A stretch of 22,392 bases of DNA from Chthonomonadaceae bacterium (GTDB lineage: Bacteria; Armatimonadota; Chthonomonadetes; Chthonomonadales; Chthonomonadaceae): the NCBI GenBank assembly GCA_014377395.1, contig JACMPS010000249.1, forward strand, positions 1-22,392, written 5' to 3'. A program made the position numbers and the translations under genes. Below are positions 15,241 through 22,288 of the stretch, one piece after another (within the stretch, counting starts at the first letter, position 1; each line of letters begins with the position of its first letter). Below the pieces are notes generated by a model that worked only from the letters and a program-made list of their open reading frames with translations, did no database searches and was not told the DNA's origin.

Positions 15241-15341
15241 CTAAGGGATAAGATATGAGGGGAGGGAGACAAGACCCTCTCAATTGGATTGATTTAAGAG
15301 ATCTGAGTTGGATGAAATCTTAAAATTGTTGACCTTAACCG

Positions 15342-16661
15342 TTGCCGAAACAGAAAGATGACCCGTTGCCACTGCTCGATCACTATGCCACGTTGGGAGT
15401 TGCCCTGGACGCCCCGCAGGACGAAATCAAACGTCGCTATCGGGGTCTGGCGCGGCAATTTCACCCTGATGTCAATCCTTTGCCCGATGCCGCGCAAAAG
15501 ATCAAAGTCATCAACGAGGCGTATCATGTGCTGGGCGACCCCGAACGACGCGCCACCTATGATGCCGAGCGGATGCTCGAAGCCAACGCAAAGGCAAACG
15601 CGCCACGCCCTCCTCAACCCTCACCCACTTCTCAGAACCGCCCCAAGCCGGGAGAGACAAAGCCGAATTCACAGGCAAGACCGTCATTCGAGTTTAACGG
15701 CTTCGGACGTGTAACAACCGGGCAGGCTCCCTCCCCCCGTCCTACTACCTCGGCACGTCCCGTCCAAACTCCGGTCACACGCGAAGAGACAAAGCGCAAA
15801 ACGGATCGCCTGATTGCTGAGGCACAACTCGCTTACGTCAACCGTCGCTACCGGGAAGCCGAAGAAATGTGCGCGGAAATTTTGACGTTGGATCGCCGAA
15901 ACGCGGTGGCACATGAAGTCCTGGGCGATGTGCTGATGAAGCGCGGGCAGAAGGCGGCGGCGGAATTGCACTACTCCTACTCGGTGCAGTTCAATCCCAA
16001 TAATCGAAGCGTCGGGGCAAAACTCGAAAAACTGATGGGCAACCGTCCCGCTTCCTCTCCGGGTCCAACAATGGCGCGTCCCTCCCCTGCCACTTCTCCC
16101 CGTGAGGCGTTTTCTTCTGGGATCAACACCGAAGCTACCATGACGATGATCGCGGTTTTGCTCTCGATTGGCTTTGCCGGAATCATGTTGTTGCTGTACA
16201 ATCGCCCCGGTGAACCAATCTTTCCCGGCTTTCTGTCCTCCTTCTCTTTGCAAATGGTGCTGGGATTAGGCGTTAATGGGGTGATCGCGGGAATACTGCT
16301 TTCCTTTTACGGGGGCTTGCGTCCTGCGGGAGAAGAACTTTTTTCACGGGACAATCTGCGCGGCGATCAGCAAACAACGGCTTCAATGGGCGTCATTCTT
16401 GCCGGATTTGCACTGGTCTGGTTTTATGCGTCAGCACTCATTTATATTGGTGTCGCGTTTGCGCGAAACCGACTTTCGCCCTCTATTTTGCGAATTTACG
16501 GCGCAACGCTGGTCTTGACTTGCCTGTTTTCCGTGGTTTCACAATCCGCCTCCAACTCCGACAGCACCCTGCAACTGATTGCGCTGGGAGGCAATTTACT
16601 TTTCCCCGCGATGATTTTGGGATGGGTGGTAGGGGATGTCGTGCGTCTGCGCGGACGATAA
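15342..16661 (+). CDS. J-domain protein with TPR and multiple membrane segments
   Basis: Up to 439 residues. The J domain covers about 12-76 (DHYATLGVALDAPQDEIKRRY, then the HPD motif at 41-43 in FHPDVNP, and INEAYHVLGDPERRATYD), so it should stimulate a DnaK-type Hsp70. It lacks the Gly-rich and zinc-finger regions of true DnaJ. A Pro-rich linker follows, then a TPR-like helical region (about 155-228, AQLAYVNRRYREAEEMCAEIL and HEVLGDVLMKRGQKAAAELHY). Four to five hydrophobic helices close the protein (about 266-430). With the J domain cytoplasmic, it could bring Hsp70 to the membrane. An in-frame TAA at 15336 fixes the earliest start as TTG at 15342; a TTG at 15366 is also possible, and neither has a good ribosome-binding site. 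Confidence 0.8.
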   Translation: MPKQKDDPLPLLDHYATLGVALDAPQDEIKRRYRGLARQFHPDVNPLPDAAQKIKVINEAYHVLGDPERRATYDAERMLEANAKANAPRPPQPSPTSQNRPKPGETKPNSQARPSFEFNGFGRVTTGQAPSPRPTTSARPVQTPVTREETKRKTDRLIAEAQLAYVNRRYREAEEMCAEILTLDRRNAVAHEVLGDVLMKRGQKAAAELHYSYSVQFNPNNRSVGAKLEKLMGNRPASSPGPTMARPSPATSPREAFSSGINTEATMTMIAVLLSIGFAGIMLLLYNRPGEPIFPGFLSSFSLQMVLGLGVNGVIAGILLSFYGGLRPAGEELFSRDNLRGDQQTTASMGVILAGFALVWFYASALIYIGVAFARNRLSPSILRIYGATLVLTCLFSVVSQSASNSDSTLQLIALGGNLLFPAMILGWVVGDVVRLRGR

Positions 16662-16671
16662 AATTCAGGAG

Positions 16672-16701
16672 AATTGTCCAGCATTCGTTGGGCAATTTTT
16701 T
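16672..16701 (+). terminator. Probable intrinsic terminator after J-domain gene
   Basis: AATTGTCC (16672-16679) pairs with GGGCAATT (16690-16697) across a 10-base loop, with one G-T wobble, and is followed by four more T. It lies 10 bases after the J-domain stop and 80 bases before glmS, so glmS probably has its own promoter. Confidence 0.55.
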
Positions 16702-16781
16702 GTGCCAATTCGATTGTTTCGTCACGTAGTCAATGTGAAGTGTCACCCTTGATTTCGATGTCTTGAGAGGAAGAAAAATTT

Positions 16782-18620
16782 ATGTGCGGCATTACCGGAT
16801 ACGTTGGAAACCGAAACGCGGTGGAAACGGTGATCAACAACTTAAAGCGCCTTGAGTATCGAGGCTATGATTCGTCGGGGGTGGCTTGTCTCACCGAGAA
16901 GGGGTTGGAAGTCGCTCGTGCCGTCGGCAAGATCGCAAATCTGGAGCGCGTTCTGGACGGGCATACGCCCGAATCTCACACTGCGATTTCGCACACACGC
17001 TGGGCAACACACGGCAAACCCTCAGAGAGAAACGCGCATCCTCATCGTGATTCGGCAGGAAAAATCGCGGTCGTCCACAATGGCATTATCGAAAATTATG
17101 CCGAGTTGCGCGAAGAACTGATTTCGGAAGGCGTCGTTTTCGCTTCGGAGACCGACACGGAAGTGTTGCCGCAACTGATTGCCCGCGAACTCACCCGGCT
17201 CTCCACACAAATTTCCGCCGAAAGTTTTGCTCATGCGATTCGGGTGGCACTCTCGCTTGTGCGCGGCTCCTACGCGCTTGCCATTCTCTGCGCCGACTTA
17301 CCGGATACCGTTTTCGTTGCCCGCAAAGACAGCCCCTTAGTTGTCGGCGTCGGAGAAGGAGAAAACTTTATTGCCTCTGATATTTCGGCGGTGATCCGCT
17401 ACACCCGCAATGTTTTGTTGCTTGAAGACGGCGAGTTCGGCATTATCACACCCGACAAAGTGACCCTCCTAAAACTGGACGGTCAAATCGTTGCGCGTGA
17501 AATTTTCAGGGTGACCTGGGATGATGCCGCCGCCGAAAAGGGTGGCTACGCGCATTTCATGCTCAAAGAGATTTATGAGAATCCGCGCACCGTGCGTGAA
17601 ACGCTTCGGACGCGCCTTTTGGAAGACGGAACGATTTCTCTTCCCGGTGTGCCGTTCACCCCTGCAAAGTGGACGAGTTTTAAGCGAATCGCCATTGTAG
17701 GGTGTGGAACCGCCTATCACGCAGGGGTGGTGGGAAAGCGGTTTTTTGAGCGGATTTTGCGTCGTCCCGTCACAGCGGAAGTAGCGAGTGAGTTCCGTTA
17801 CGGCGATCCGATTTTAGACGCGGAAACACTTGTGATTTTGATTTCACAATCGGGGGAAACCGCCGACACGCTGGCGGCAATGCGAGAAGCGAAGTCAAAA
17901 GGGGCTACCACGCTGGCTGTCGTCAACGTGGTTGGTTCGACGCTCTCCCGTGATGCCGACGCCGTTTTGCTCACACAGGCGGGTCCTGAAATCGGGGTTG
18001 CCTCCACCAAAGCCTACCTTGCACAGTTGACGGCTCTTTCCCTCATCGGTCTTTATTTCGCGCAGGTGCAGGGGGCGACGCTCACGGCGGATTACGCGGT
18101 AGCCCTGCGTGAATTGCCCTCTTTACTCGAACGTTGTCTTCAGAAGGAGCCGGAGATTATTGCGCTGGCGGAAGCACTCGCCTCCTCCTCCTGCTTTTTC
18201 TATCTGGGACGCGGTTACGATTTCGACACCTCGCTTGAAGCTGCCCTTAAACTCAAAGAGATTTCCTACATTCACGCGGAAGCCTATCCTGCGGGCGAAA
18301 TGAAACACGGACCCCTTGCGCTTGTGGAACCCGGCGTGTCGGTAATCGGGTTTTGCACACAAATCGAGACGGAAGAAAAAATGATTTCCAATCTCAAAGA
18401 GGTGAAGGCACGAGAGGGAACTGTGGTTGCGGTGTTGCGGGAGGGCGCGAAAAACCCCGATTGTGCGGATTACACGCTTTTCGTGCCGGGAACGCTCGAC
18501 CCACTGATGCCGATTGTCTCCATGGTTTCAATGCAAATTCTTGCCTATCATGTGGCACGATTGCGCGGTTGCGAGATAGATCAACCTCGCAACCTCGCTA
18601 AAAGTGTGACGGTGGAGTAG
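16782..18620 (+). CDS. glmS: Glutamine--fructose-6-phosphate aminotransferase (isomerising)
   Basis: A 612-residue protein of full family length. It makes glucosamine-6-phosphate from fructose-6-phosphate and glutamine, the first step to UDP-GlcNAc for peptidoglycan. The N-terminal glutaminase domain begins MCGITGYVGNRNAVE, with the nucleophile Cys exposed once Met is removed, and includes LEYRGYDSSG, HTRWATHG and VVHNGIIENY. The two SIS sugar-isomerase domains occupy about 285-420 (VGCGTAYHAG, SQSGETADTLAA, STKAYLAQ) and 450-600 (LGRGYDFDTSLEAALKLKEIS, HAEAYPAGEMKHGPLAL). The C-terminus PRNLAKSVTVE is canonical. GAGAGGAAG lies about 9 bases before the ATG. The 120-bp leader shows no evident glmS ribozyme. 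Confidence 0.98.
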   Translation: MCGITGYVGNRNAVETVINNLKRLEYRGYDSSGVACLTEKGLEVARAVGKIANLERVLDGHTPESHTAISHTRWATHGKPSERNAHPHRDSAGKIAVVHNGIIENYAELREELISEGVVFASETDTEVLPQLIARELTRLSTQISAESFAHAIRVALSLVRGSYALAILCADLPDTVFVARKDSPLVVGVGEGENFIASDISAVIRYTRNVLLLEDGEFGIITPDKVTLLKLDGQIVAREIFRVTWDDAAAEKGGYAHFMLKEIYENPRTVRETLRTRLLEDGTISLPGVPFTPAKWTSFKRIAIVGCGTAYHAGVVGKRFFERILRRPVTAEVASEFRYGDPILDAETLVILISQSGETADTLAAMREAKSKGATTLAVVNVVGSTLSRDADAVLLTQAGPEIGVASTKAYLAQLTALSLIGLYFAQVQGATLTADYAVALRELPSLLERCLQKEPEIIALAEALASSSCFFYLGRGYDFDTSLEAALKLKEISYIHAEAYPAGEMKHGPLALVEPGVSVIGFCTQIETEEKMISNLKEVKAREGTVVAVLREGAKNPDCADYTLFVPGTLDPLMPIVSMVSMQILAYHVARLRGCEIDQPRNLAKSVTVE

Positions 18621-18725
18621 AGGGAAAGCAGGTTGAGACTCATCTTCCGCCTTGCCTCTTTACCGGAGTTTTCAATTTCTTATGGGGTCAAGATTGCAAG
18701 GTTTAAGGGAAAATGCTCTTGCATC

Positions 18726-18771
18726 GCGTCTGAAAGATGCTCATTTTTGTTGCCGGGAGTTTTCAACTCCC
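18726..18771 (-). repeat. Two-hairpin intergenic element, copy E (inverted)
   Basis: On the plus strand, GCGTCT (18726-18731), loop GAA, AGATGC (18735-18740) has one G-T wobble; after a TTTTTGTTGCC linker, GGGAGTT (18755-18761), loop TTC, AACTCCC (18765-18771) follows. It is the reverse orientation of copy A at 5067-5124, with stem differences that keep pairing. It lies between convergent glmS and the aldo/keto reductase gene. Confidence 0.7.
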
Positions 18772-18813
18772 AGTCAGGAGATTGCCTTTCCTTTCAATAT
18801 CCTCCCACCGTTA

Positions 18814-19767
18814 TCACGGAACCCGCGATCCGCGTGATGCGGTCCATAATTTATACCAGTCCTCACGAGAGAGATTGATTTGTGCGGCGGCAGTTGCCTC
18901 TTGGATGTGAGCCGGATTGTTCGAGCCATAAAGCGGAATAATCCCCGCCGGGTGACGCAACACCCAGGCAAGAGCCAGTTGAGTTGGTGTTGCATCGTTG
19001 TACTGCGGCGCAATTTCTTTCATGGCACCGAGAATTCGCTCGATGCGTCCCCGGAACACTGGCTCTTCCGGCAGATCACGTTTTCCGCTCAGCCAACCAC
19101 CGCCAATCGGACTGTAAGCAAGCGGCGTAATTCCGAACGCGAGGCATTGATCCAGCGATCCGTCTCCTCCCTGTCCTTCTGCCCCCTCATAAATTGGATC
19201 GAGGTGTAGCAACGAAATGGCAATCTGATTGGAGACAATCGGAGCCTTTAGAAATTGCCTGAGAGCAAGCATTTGTTGCGGGTGGTAGTTGGAAACCCCG
19301 ATAGCGCGAATCTTTCCTTGCGTGTACATTTCGTCCAATACGGCGGCGGTTTCCGAGGGGTGAGAAAGCGGATCGGGACGATGCAACTGGTACAAATCCA
19401 CGAAATCCAGTCCCATTCGTTTCAGAGAGCCTTCCAGACTTCGCCGCAGATAGTCAGGGTTATGCTCATAAAAACCGGAACGGATGCCCGCTTTTGTGGC
19501 GATCACGATCTTCTCACGACTGCCGGGAACCGCCTCCAAACAATCCTTGAAGATAGACTCGCAAGCCGTTCCCCCGTAAATATCAGCGTGATCGAAAAAA
19601 TTGATCCCCGCTTCAAGAGCGGCTTCATAGGCGGTAATCGCTTTGCGGCGATGCTCGTCCCCGACCTCGGCGGGGTTCCACGTTCCCGCAAGCCCCATGC
19701 AACCGAGCGCGATTCGTGTGACCGGGAGGGGCAAATTTCCCAGAATTTGAGTAGGTAATAAGGGCAT
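18814..19767 (-). CDS. Aldo/keto reductase (YdhF-like)
   Basis: A 317-residue cytoplasmic NADPH-dependent oxidoreductase with an (alpha/beta)8 barrel. The catalytic tetrad is visible: Asp and Tyr in FDHADIYGG, Lys in VIATKAGIRSG, and His in DLYQLHRPDP. The cofactor-binding segment SNQIAISLLH, then LAYSPIGGGWLSG, and the C-terminal IIPLYGSNNPAHIQEA fit the family; the DLYQLHRPDPLSHPSETA block resembles the YdhF subgroup. The longer frame begins at a TTG (19776), but AAAGG at 19777-19781 sits directly on that TTG and 9 bases before the ATG at 19767, which is preferred. The substrate is unknown. It diverges from the flagellin gene and converges with glmS. Confidence 0.9.
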   Translation of the reverse strand: MPLLPTQILGNLPLPVTRIALGCMGLAGTWNPAEVGDEHRRKAITAYEAALEAGINFFDHADIYGGTACESIFKDCLEAVPGSREKIVIATKAGIRSGFYEHNPDYLRRSLEGSLKRMGLDFVDLYQLHRPDPLSHPSETAAVLDEMYTQGKIRAIGVSNYHPQQMLALRQFLKAPIVSNQIAISLLHLDPIYEGAEGQGGDGSLDQCLAFGITPLAYSPIGGGWLSGKRDLPEEPVFRGRIERILGAMKEIAPQYNDATPTQLALAWVLRHPAGIIPLYGSNNPAHIQEATAAAQINLSREDWYKLWTASRGSRVP

Positions 19768-19824
19768 AATGAGCAACCTTTCAAGACCGATGTGATTCTT
19801 TTAGTGGCGTTTGTTACGCGAAGA

Positions 19825-19890
19825 GAAGTGTTGAGGCGCATCAATCCTTTTCCTCTCCCTTACGCAAGGGGGAGGTTAGGAGGGGGTTGG
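19825..19890 (+). repeat. GAAGTGTTGAG end joined to CTCCC hairpin repeat, copy 2
   Basis: GAAGTGTTGAG at 19825-19835 runs straight into the repeat shared with 14995-15047. The core is CCTCTCCCTT (19852-19861), loop ACGC, AAGGGGGAGG (19866-19875), a 10-bp stem with one T-G wobble. This shows the AGTGTTGAG ends and CTCCC hairpins belong to one composite element. Confidence 0.65.
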
Positions 19891-19930
19891 AATTCTTCGA
19901 TCTTTCCTGCGCCTCACATGACAACCATAT

Positions 19931-19964
19931 CCGGCGGAACGACTTCGCCGGTAGTCCTGCGGAC
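19931..19964 (+). repeat. Hairpin repeat with TAGTCCTGCGGACA core, copy 2
   Basis: CCGGCG (19931-19936) pairs with CGCCGG (19946-19951), then GTCC-TGC-GGAC (19954-19964) and AAAAGC. The block at 19944-19965 differs at one base from 6616-6637. Confidence 0.6.
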
Positions 19965-20105
19965 AAAAGCAGAGTAAGCATCGCTTTTGCATTGCGTCCG
20001 GCAGAACGCCTTCACCGAAGGTGCTCAGCGCAGAGATAAACTAGACCGTTAGTGCGATCATTACCGTTGTAAATCTATTAAACCATTTCTGACCTCACCC
20101 GGAGA

Positions 20106-20125
20106 CTCCCCTTGCACAAGGGGAG
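20106..20125 (+). repeat. CTCCCC palindrome
   Basis: CTCCCCTTG, CA, CAAGGGGAG is a 9-bp perfect inverted repeat resembling the cores of the repeats at 15009 and 19852; the tail GGAGCCAGGG differs, so it is a divergent or partial copy. Confidence 0.5.
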
Positions 20126-20214
20126 GGAGCCAGGGACGCTTCAGTTAATCGCATTGCTTTCAGCCGTAACTTTCCTTCTCATTTCGTGATCCTACCCGCA
20201 ATTTCCTCTGCTGA

Positions 20215-20243
20215 TTGAATTGCTGTTTACTTTTCTCTAAGAT
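20215..20243 (+). promoter_or_regulatory. Candidate sigma70-type flagellin promoter
   Basis: TTGAAT (20215-20220) and TAAGAT (20238-20243) are 17 bp apart, each matching 4 of 6 consensus bases. It would give a leader of about 90 bases. I see no sigma28 box (TAAA with GCCGATAA), which is usual for flagellin. Confidence 0.3.
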
Positions 20244-20261
20244 GTTTCCTCGTAGTTCGGC

Positions 20262-20278
20262 TTGCCCTTTCCTTGCAA
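20262..20278 (+). promoter_or_regulatory. Weak sigma54-like site before flagellin
   Basis: TTGCCC, five bases, TTGCAA resembles TGGCAC-N5-TTGCA, but the first of the invariant GG pair is T. It lies 63 bases before the start codon. An alternative to the sigma70-type site just upstream; neither is strong. Confidence 0.2.
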
Positions 20279-20341
20279 TGGGTACGGAAAAACCTCCACA
20301 GGTAAGTAGCCTCTAACAATGATCAAGGACATAAAGACAAC

Positions 20342-21820
20342 ATGGGAACACGGATAGATTCACTCTCGATTCTGTTTGGATTGCAAAATACAACAAATGC
20401 ACTTAATGCTTCGGCACTGAAGCTCAGCACCGGAAAACGGATTAATTCGGCGGCGGATGACCCCTCCGGTCTGGTGATTTCCAACGCGATGCAATCTCAA
20501 ATAGATAGCTACAGCACCGCCATTGATGACGCACAAAGTGCCACCAATCTGCTGAAAACCGCGACGGACGCCTCCGGGCAGATCACCAATCTGCTCAACG
20601 TAATCAATCAGAATGTGGTACAGGCGCAAAGCAACCTGAGCCTCAACCCTTCCGCAGTCGCCGCCAATCAAGCCGCCATTCAGAGCGCGATTGCGGCAAT
20701 CAACAATATCGCAGGAACAACTTCTTATGGCACTAAAAACCTGCTTGACGGTTCTGCAGGAACCTCTGCCGCCGTCACCAATGGTGCCCTTGTCGGCGGC
20801 ATTTCTCTCGGTGGGCAGTTTGCGGGGGGAGCCATTCAAGCCGGAAGTATCACGCTCTCCGTCACAACGGCGGCAACGGCGGCACAGGCAACCGGAAGTG
20901 CCACTTATGCCACCGTCAACTCAACTCTGGCGACAGTCAACGGCGGCACAACCGGAGCGGGCGGCACCGTGAATGTAAACGGACAATCCGTCACCGTCAC
21001 TGGATCGGACACCGTGCAAACGCTGATCTCGAAAATCAATGGCGTGTCGAGTAGCACCGGAGTTTCCGCCGCCGCCGTTTCCGGGAACGGTTCAACCTCG
21101 ATCCAATTAACGCAAGCCACCACCGGAAGCAATTACAAAGTCAGCGAATCGGAGAGTGCAACGCTGATCTTTGGGGCGAGTGGAGCCTCGGTCAGTGGTG
21201 GAAATGCGGTGGCAACCGTCACCGCACAAACCCTCGTGAATGGAGCCGTTACCGCGCAAACAGTTACCTTTACGGCGGGGCGCAGCTCCACCGACAGCGG
21301 CTTACGCCTCACCGATCCTTACGGCAACTCAATTTTGCTGACGCCGGGAGGCAATAACACGGGGACGGTTAACCAGAAAGTCGGCACGGCAACCAGCAAT
21401 CCCCTGAGCATCCAACTCGGTATCGGTGCGGGCAACACGGGAAGTGTGTCCCTCCAGAACCTTTCCGCAAGTTCGCTCGGCAATTCCGTTGTTGCAGGGC
21501 AAACTCTCGCGAGTATTGATGTAACTTCAGTTGCAGGAGCGGCAAATGCGTCTCTGATCGTTGGACAGGCACTTAATCAGGTCAGTTTTTCGGCGGCGCA
21601 AGTGGGTGGGTTTCAGAAAAACGTGCTTGGTTCGGCAATCAATGTCTTTCAGTCGGCGGTCTCGAACTTGTCTGCCTCCGTCTCCAATATCGTGGACTTA
21701 GATGTCGCAAAGGAGACAACAAATTACAATAGATTGCAACAGCAACAGTCTACTGCCTCCGCCCTGTTGCAGTACAGCTTCAGCCAACAGTCGAGCCTTT
21801 ACCGCCTTCTCGGACTGTAA
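20342..21820 (+). CDS. Flagellin
   Basis: A 492-residue filament subunit, exported by the flagellar type III apparatus. The conserved N-terminal D0/D1 region (1-140) has ALNASALKLSTGKRINSAADD, PSGLVISNAM, and TNLLKTATDASGQITNLLN. The C-terminal D1/D0 (about 405-492) has INVFQSAVSNLSASVSNI, DLDVAKETTNYNRLQQQQS and ends SSLYRLLGL. The middle (about 150-400) is Gly/Ser/Thr/Ala/Asn-rich and contains a flagellin_IN-like motif (about 208-245, VNVNGQSVTVTGSDTVQTLI, then KINGVSSSTGVSA). There is no Cys. The N-terminus starts GTRIDSLSILFGLQNTT instead of the usual RINTNVSAL form, which marks a divergent lineage. AAGGA lies 12 bases upstream. No other flagellar gene is in the window; a hairpin terminator follows. 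Confidence 0.92.
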   Translation: MGTRIDSLSILFGLQNTTNALNASALKLSTGKRINSAADDPSGLVISNAMQSQIDSYSTAIDDAQSATNLLKTATDASGQITNLLNVINQNVVQAQSNLSLNPSAVAANQAAIQSAIAAINNIAGTTSYGTKNLLDGSAGTSAAVTNGALVGGISLGGQFAGGAIQAGSITLSVTTAATAAQATGSATYATVNSTLATVNGGTTGAGGTVNVNGQSVTVTGSDTVQTLISKINGVSSSTGVSAAAVSGNGSTSIQLTQATTGSNYKVSESESATLIFGASGASVSGGNAVATVTAQTLVNGAVTAQTVTFTAGRSSTDSGLRLTDPYGNSILLTPGGNNTGTVNQKVGTATSNPLSIQLGIGAGNTGSVSLQNLSASSLGNSVVAGQTLASIDVTSVAGAANASLIVGQALNQVSFSAAQVGGFQKNVLGSAINVFQSAVSNLSASVSNIVDLDVAKETTNYNRLQQQQSTASALLQYSFSQQSSLYRLLGL

Positions 21821-21881
21821 ATCGAATCCGTAGAGTTCTAAACAAGTGGGGAGGAAAGGAATACCTCGTTCTTTCTTCCTG

Positions 21882-21923
21882 AGAAAAGAGAGTACCGCTC
21901 ACAAGAGCGGCACTCTCTTTTCT
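21882..21923 (+). terminator. Flagellin terminator, 18-bp stem
   Basis: AGAAAAGAGAGT (21882-21893) pairs with ACTCTCTTTTCT (21912-21923), and CCGCTC (21895-21900) with GAGCGG (21905-21910) around an ACAA loop. One A-C mismatch interrupts 18 paired positions. The T-rich 3' arm replaces a separate T-run. It lies 62 bases after the stop codon. Confidence 0.85.
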
Positions 21924-21938
21924 GCGTTAAAAAGAAAG

Positions 21939-21947
21939 AGTGTTAAG
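21939..21947 (+). repeat. AGTGTTAAG repeat end, solo
   Basis: AGTGTTAAG followed by TGCTGAG, resembling the 7-base iterations (GTGTTGA-type) in the ends of the element at 10884-11073. No partner end is seen. Confidence 0.35.
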
Positions 21948-22044
21948 TGCTGAGAAGGAGATTGCGAAGCGACGACTTACCTCACGCATACATTCTCTAA
22001 CCGTGAGTTGAAAACTTTCTCCTATCCAAATCAAACAAGAGAGA

Positions 22045-22070
22045 GCGTCTCTGGGACGCACTACAAAGAC
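22045..22070 (+). repeat. Half-copy of two-hairpin element
   Basis: GCGTC (22045-22049) and GACGC (22055-22059) form a hairpin, followed by ACTACAAAGAC. This resembles the second hairpin and following GATACAAAAGC of copy A at 5100-5124. The first hairpin is missing. Confidence 0.45.
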
Positions 22071-22140
22071 ACTCTCCGCCTCAAACTCGACAATCCGCGA
22101 CAAGTGGAGGTGGGAGGACAGCGGGAAGGAGGGAATTGTA

Positions 22141-22164
22141 CGTCACGAAGACGCTCGTTCTTTC
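22141..22164 (+). repeat. GAAGACGCTCGTT repeat
   Basis: CGTCACGAAGACG (22141-22153) is a hairpin (CGTC, ACGAA, GACG). The stretch GAAGACGCTCGTT followed by CTTTC matches 5199-5215 except for one base. It is part of the second-hairpin family. Confidence 0.45.
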
Positions 22165-22267
22165 AACCTCTGGCAGAAAAACCTCGGAATAGAGGGTATG
22201 CGTAACGTAAGGTGATGAGTAACGCTTGATCAATGATGCAAGTATTTGCATTGGCTCCTCTCTGCCT

Positions 22268-22288
22268 GGGCGGGGTTGGGGGTGGGGG
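22268..22288 (+). other. G-quadruplex-type sequence
   Basis: Four runs of G (3, 4, 5 and 5 bases) are separated by loops of 1, 2 and 1 bases (C, TT, T). That fits the strict G-quadruplex pattern on the plus strand. It resembles the G-rich tail of the CTCCC hairpin repeats at 15033 and 19876 but with longer runs. Confidence 0.55.

Larger units (their letters stand above)
14959..15341. other. Intergenic region packed with repeats
   Basis: 383 bp between the second F-domain gene and the J-domain gene. In order it holds a CTCCCCC hairpin repeat (14995-15047), a two-hairpin element (15083-15133), another hairpin GTGTCC-GAA-GGACAC (15156-15170), a GGAATTCATTCC palindrome (15192-15203) and a CAACACTTT repeat end (15232-15240). 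No clear promoter for the J-domain gene is visible. Confidence 0.7.
19768..20341. other. Divergent intergenic region, aldo/keto reductase / flagellin
   Basis: 574 bp without a gene. From the left it holds the reductase ribosome-binding site, a GAAGTGTTGAG repeat end with a CTCCC hairpin (19825-19890), a TAGTCCTGCGGACA hairpin repeat (19931-19964), a CCTTCACCGAAGG hairpin near 20014, a third CTCCCC palindrome (20106-20125) and the likely flagellin promoter zone (20215-20341). Confidence 0.65.

Noticed and set aside
14993..15244. 83-residue frame in the repeat-rich gap
   Set aside because: It is a translation of the hairpin repeats (SPLCKGEVGRG-like text from the CTCCCCC repeat, FPGYKGAKSTCVD from the two-hairpin element); similar text arises from the copy near 7950, so it is not a gene.
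16662..16781. glmS ribozyme in the glmS leader
   Set aside because: The leader is only 120 bases, part of it is a terminator for the previous gene, and I cannot see the conserved ribozyme core.
18633..18878. 81-residue frame between glmS and the aldo/keto reductase
   Set aside because: It crosses a hairpin repeat and overlaps the end of the reductase gene on the opposite strand; no family resemblance.
4045..22164. CRISPR array
   Set aside because: Repeats are scattered singly over many kilobases, in both orientations and with variable sequence, not regularly spaced with unique spacers.
22008..22205. 65-residue frame after the flagellin
   Set aside because: It starts with TTG without a ribosome-binding site and runs through two half-copies of hairpin repeats.
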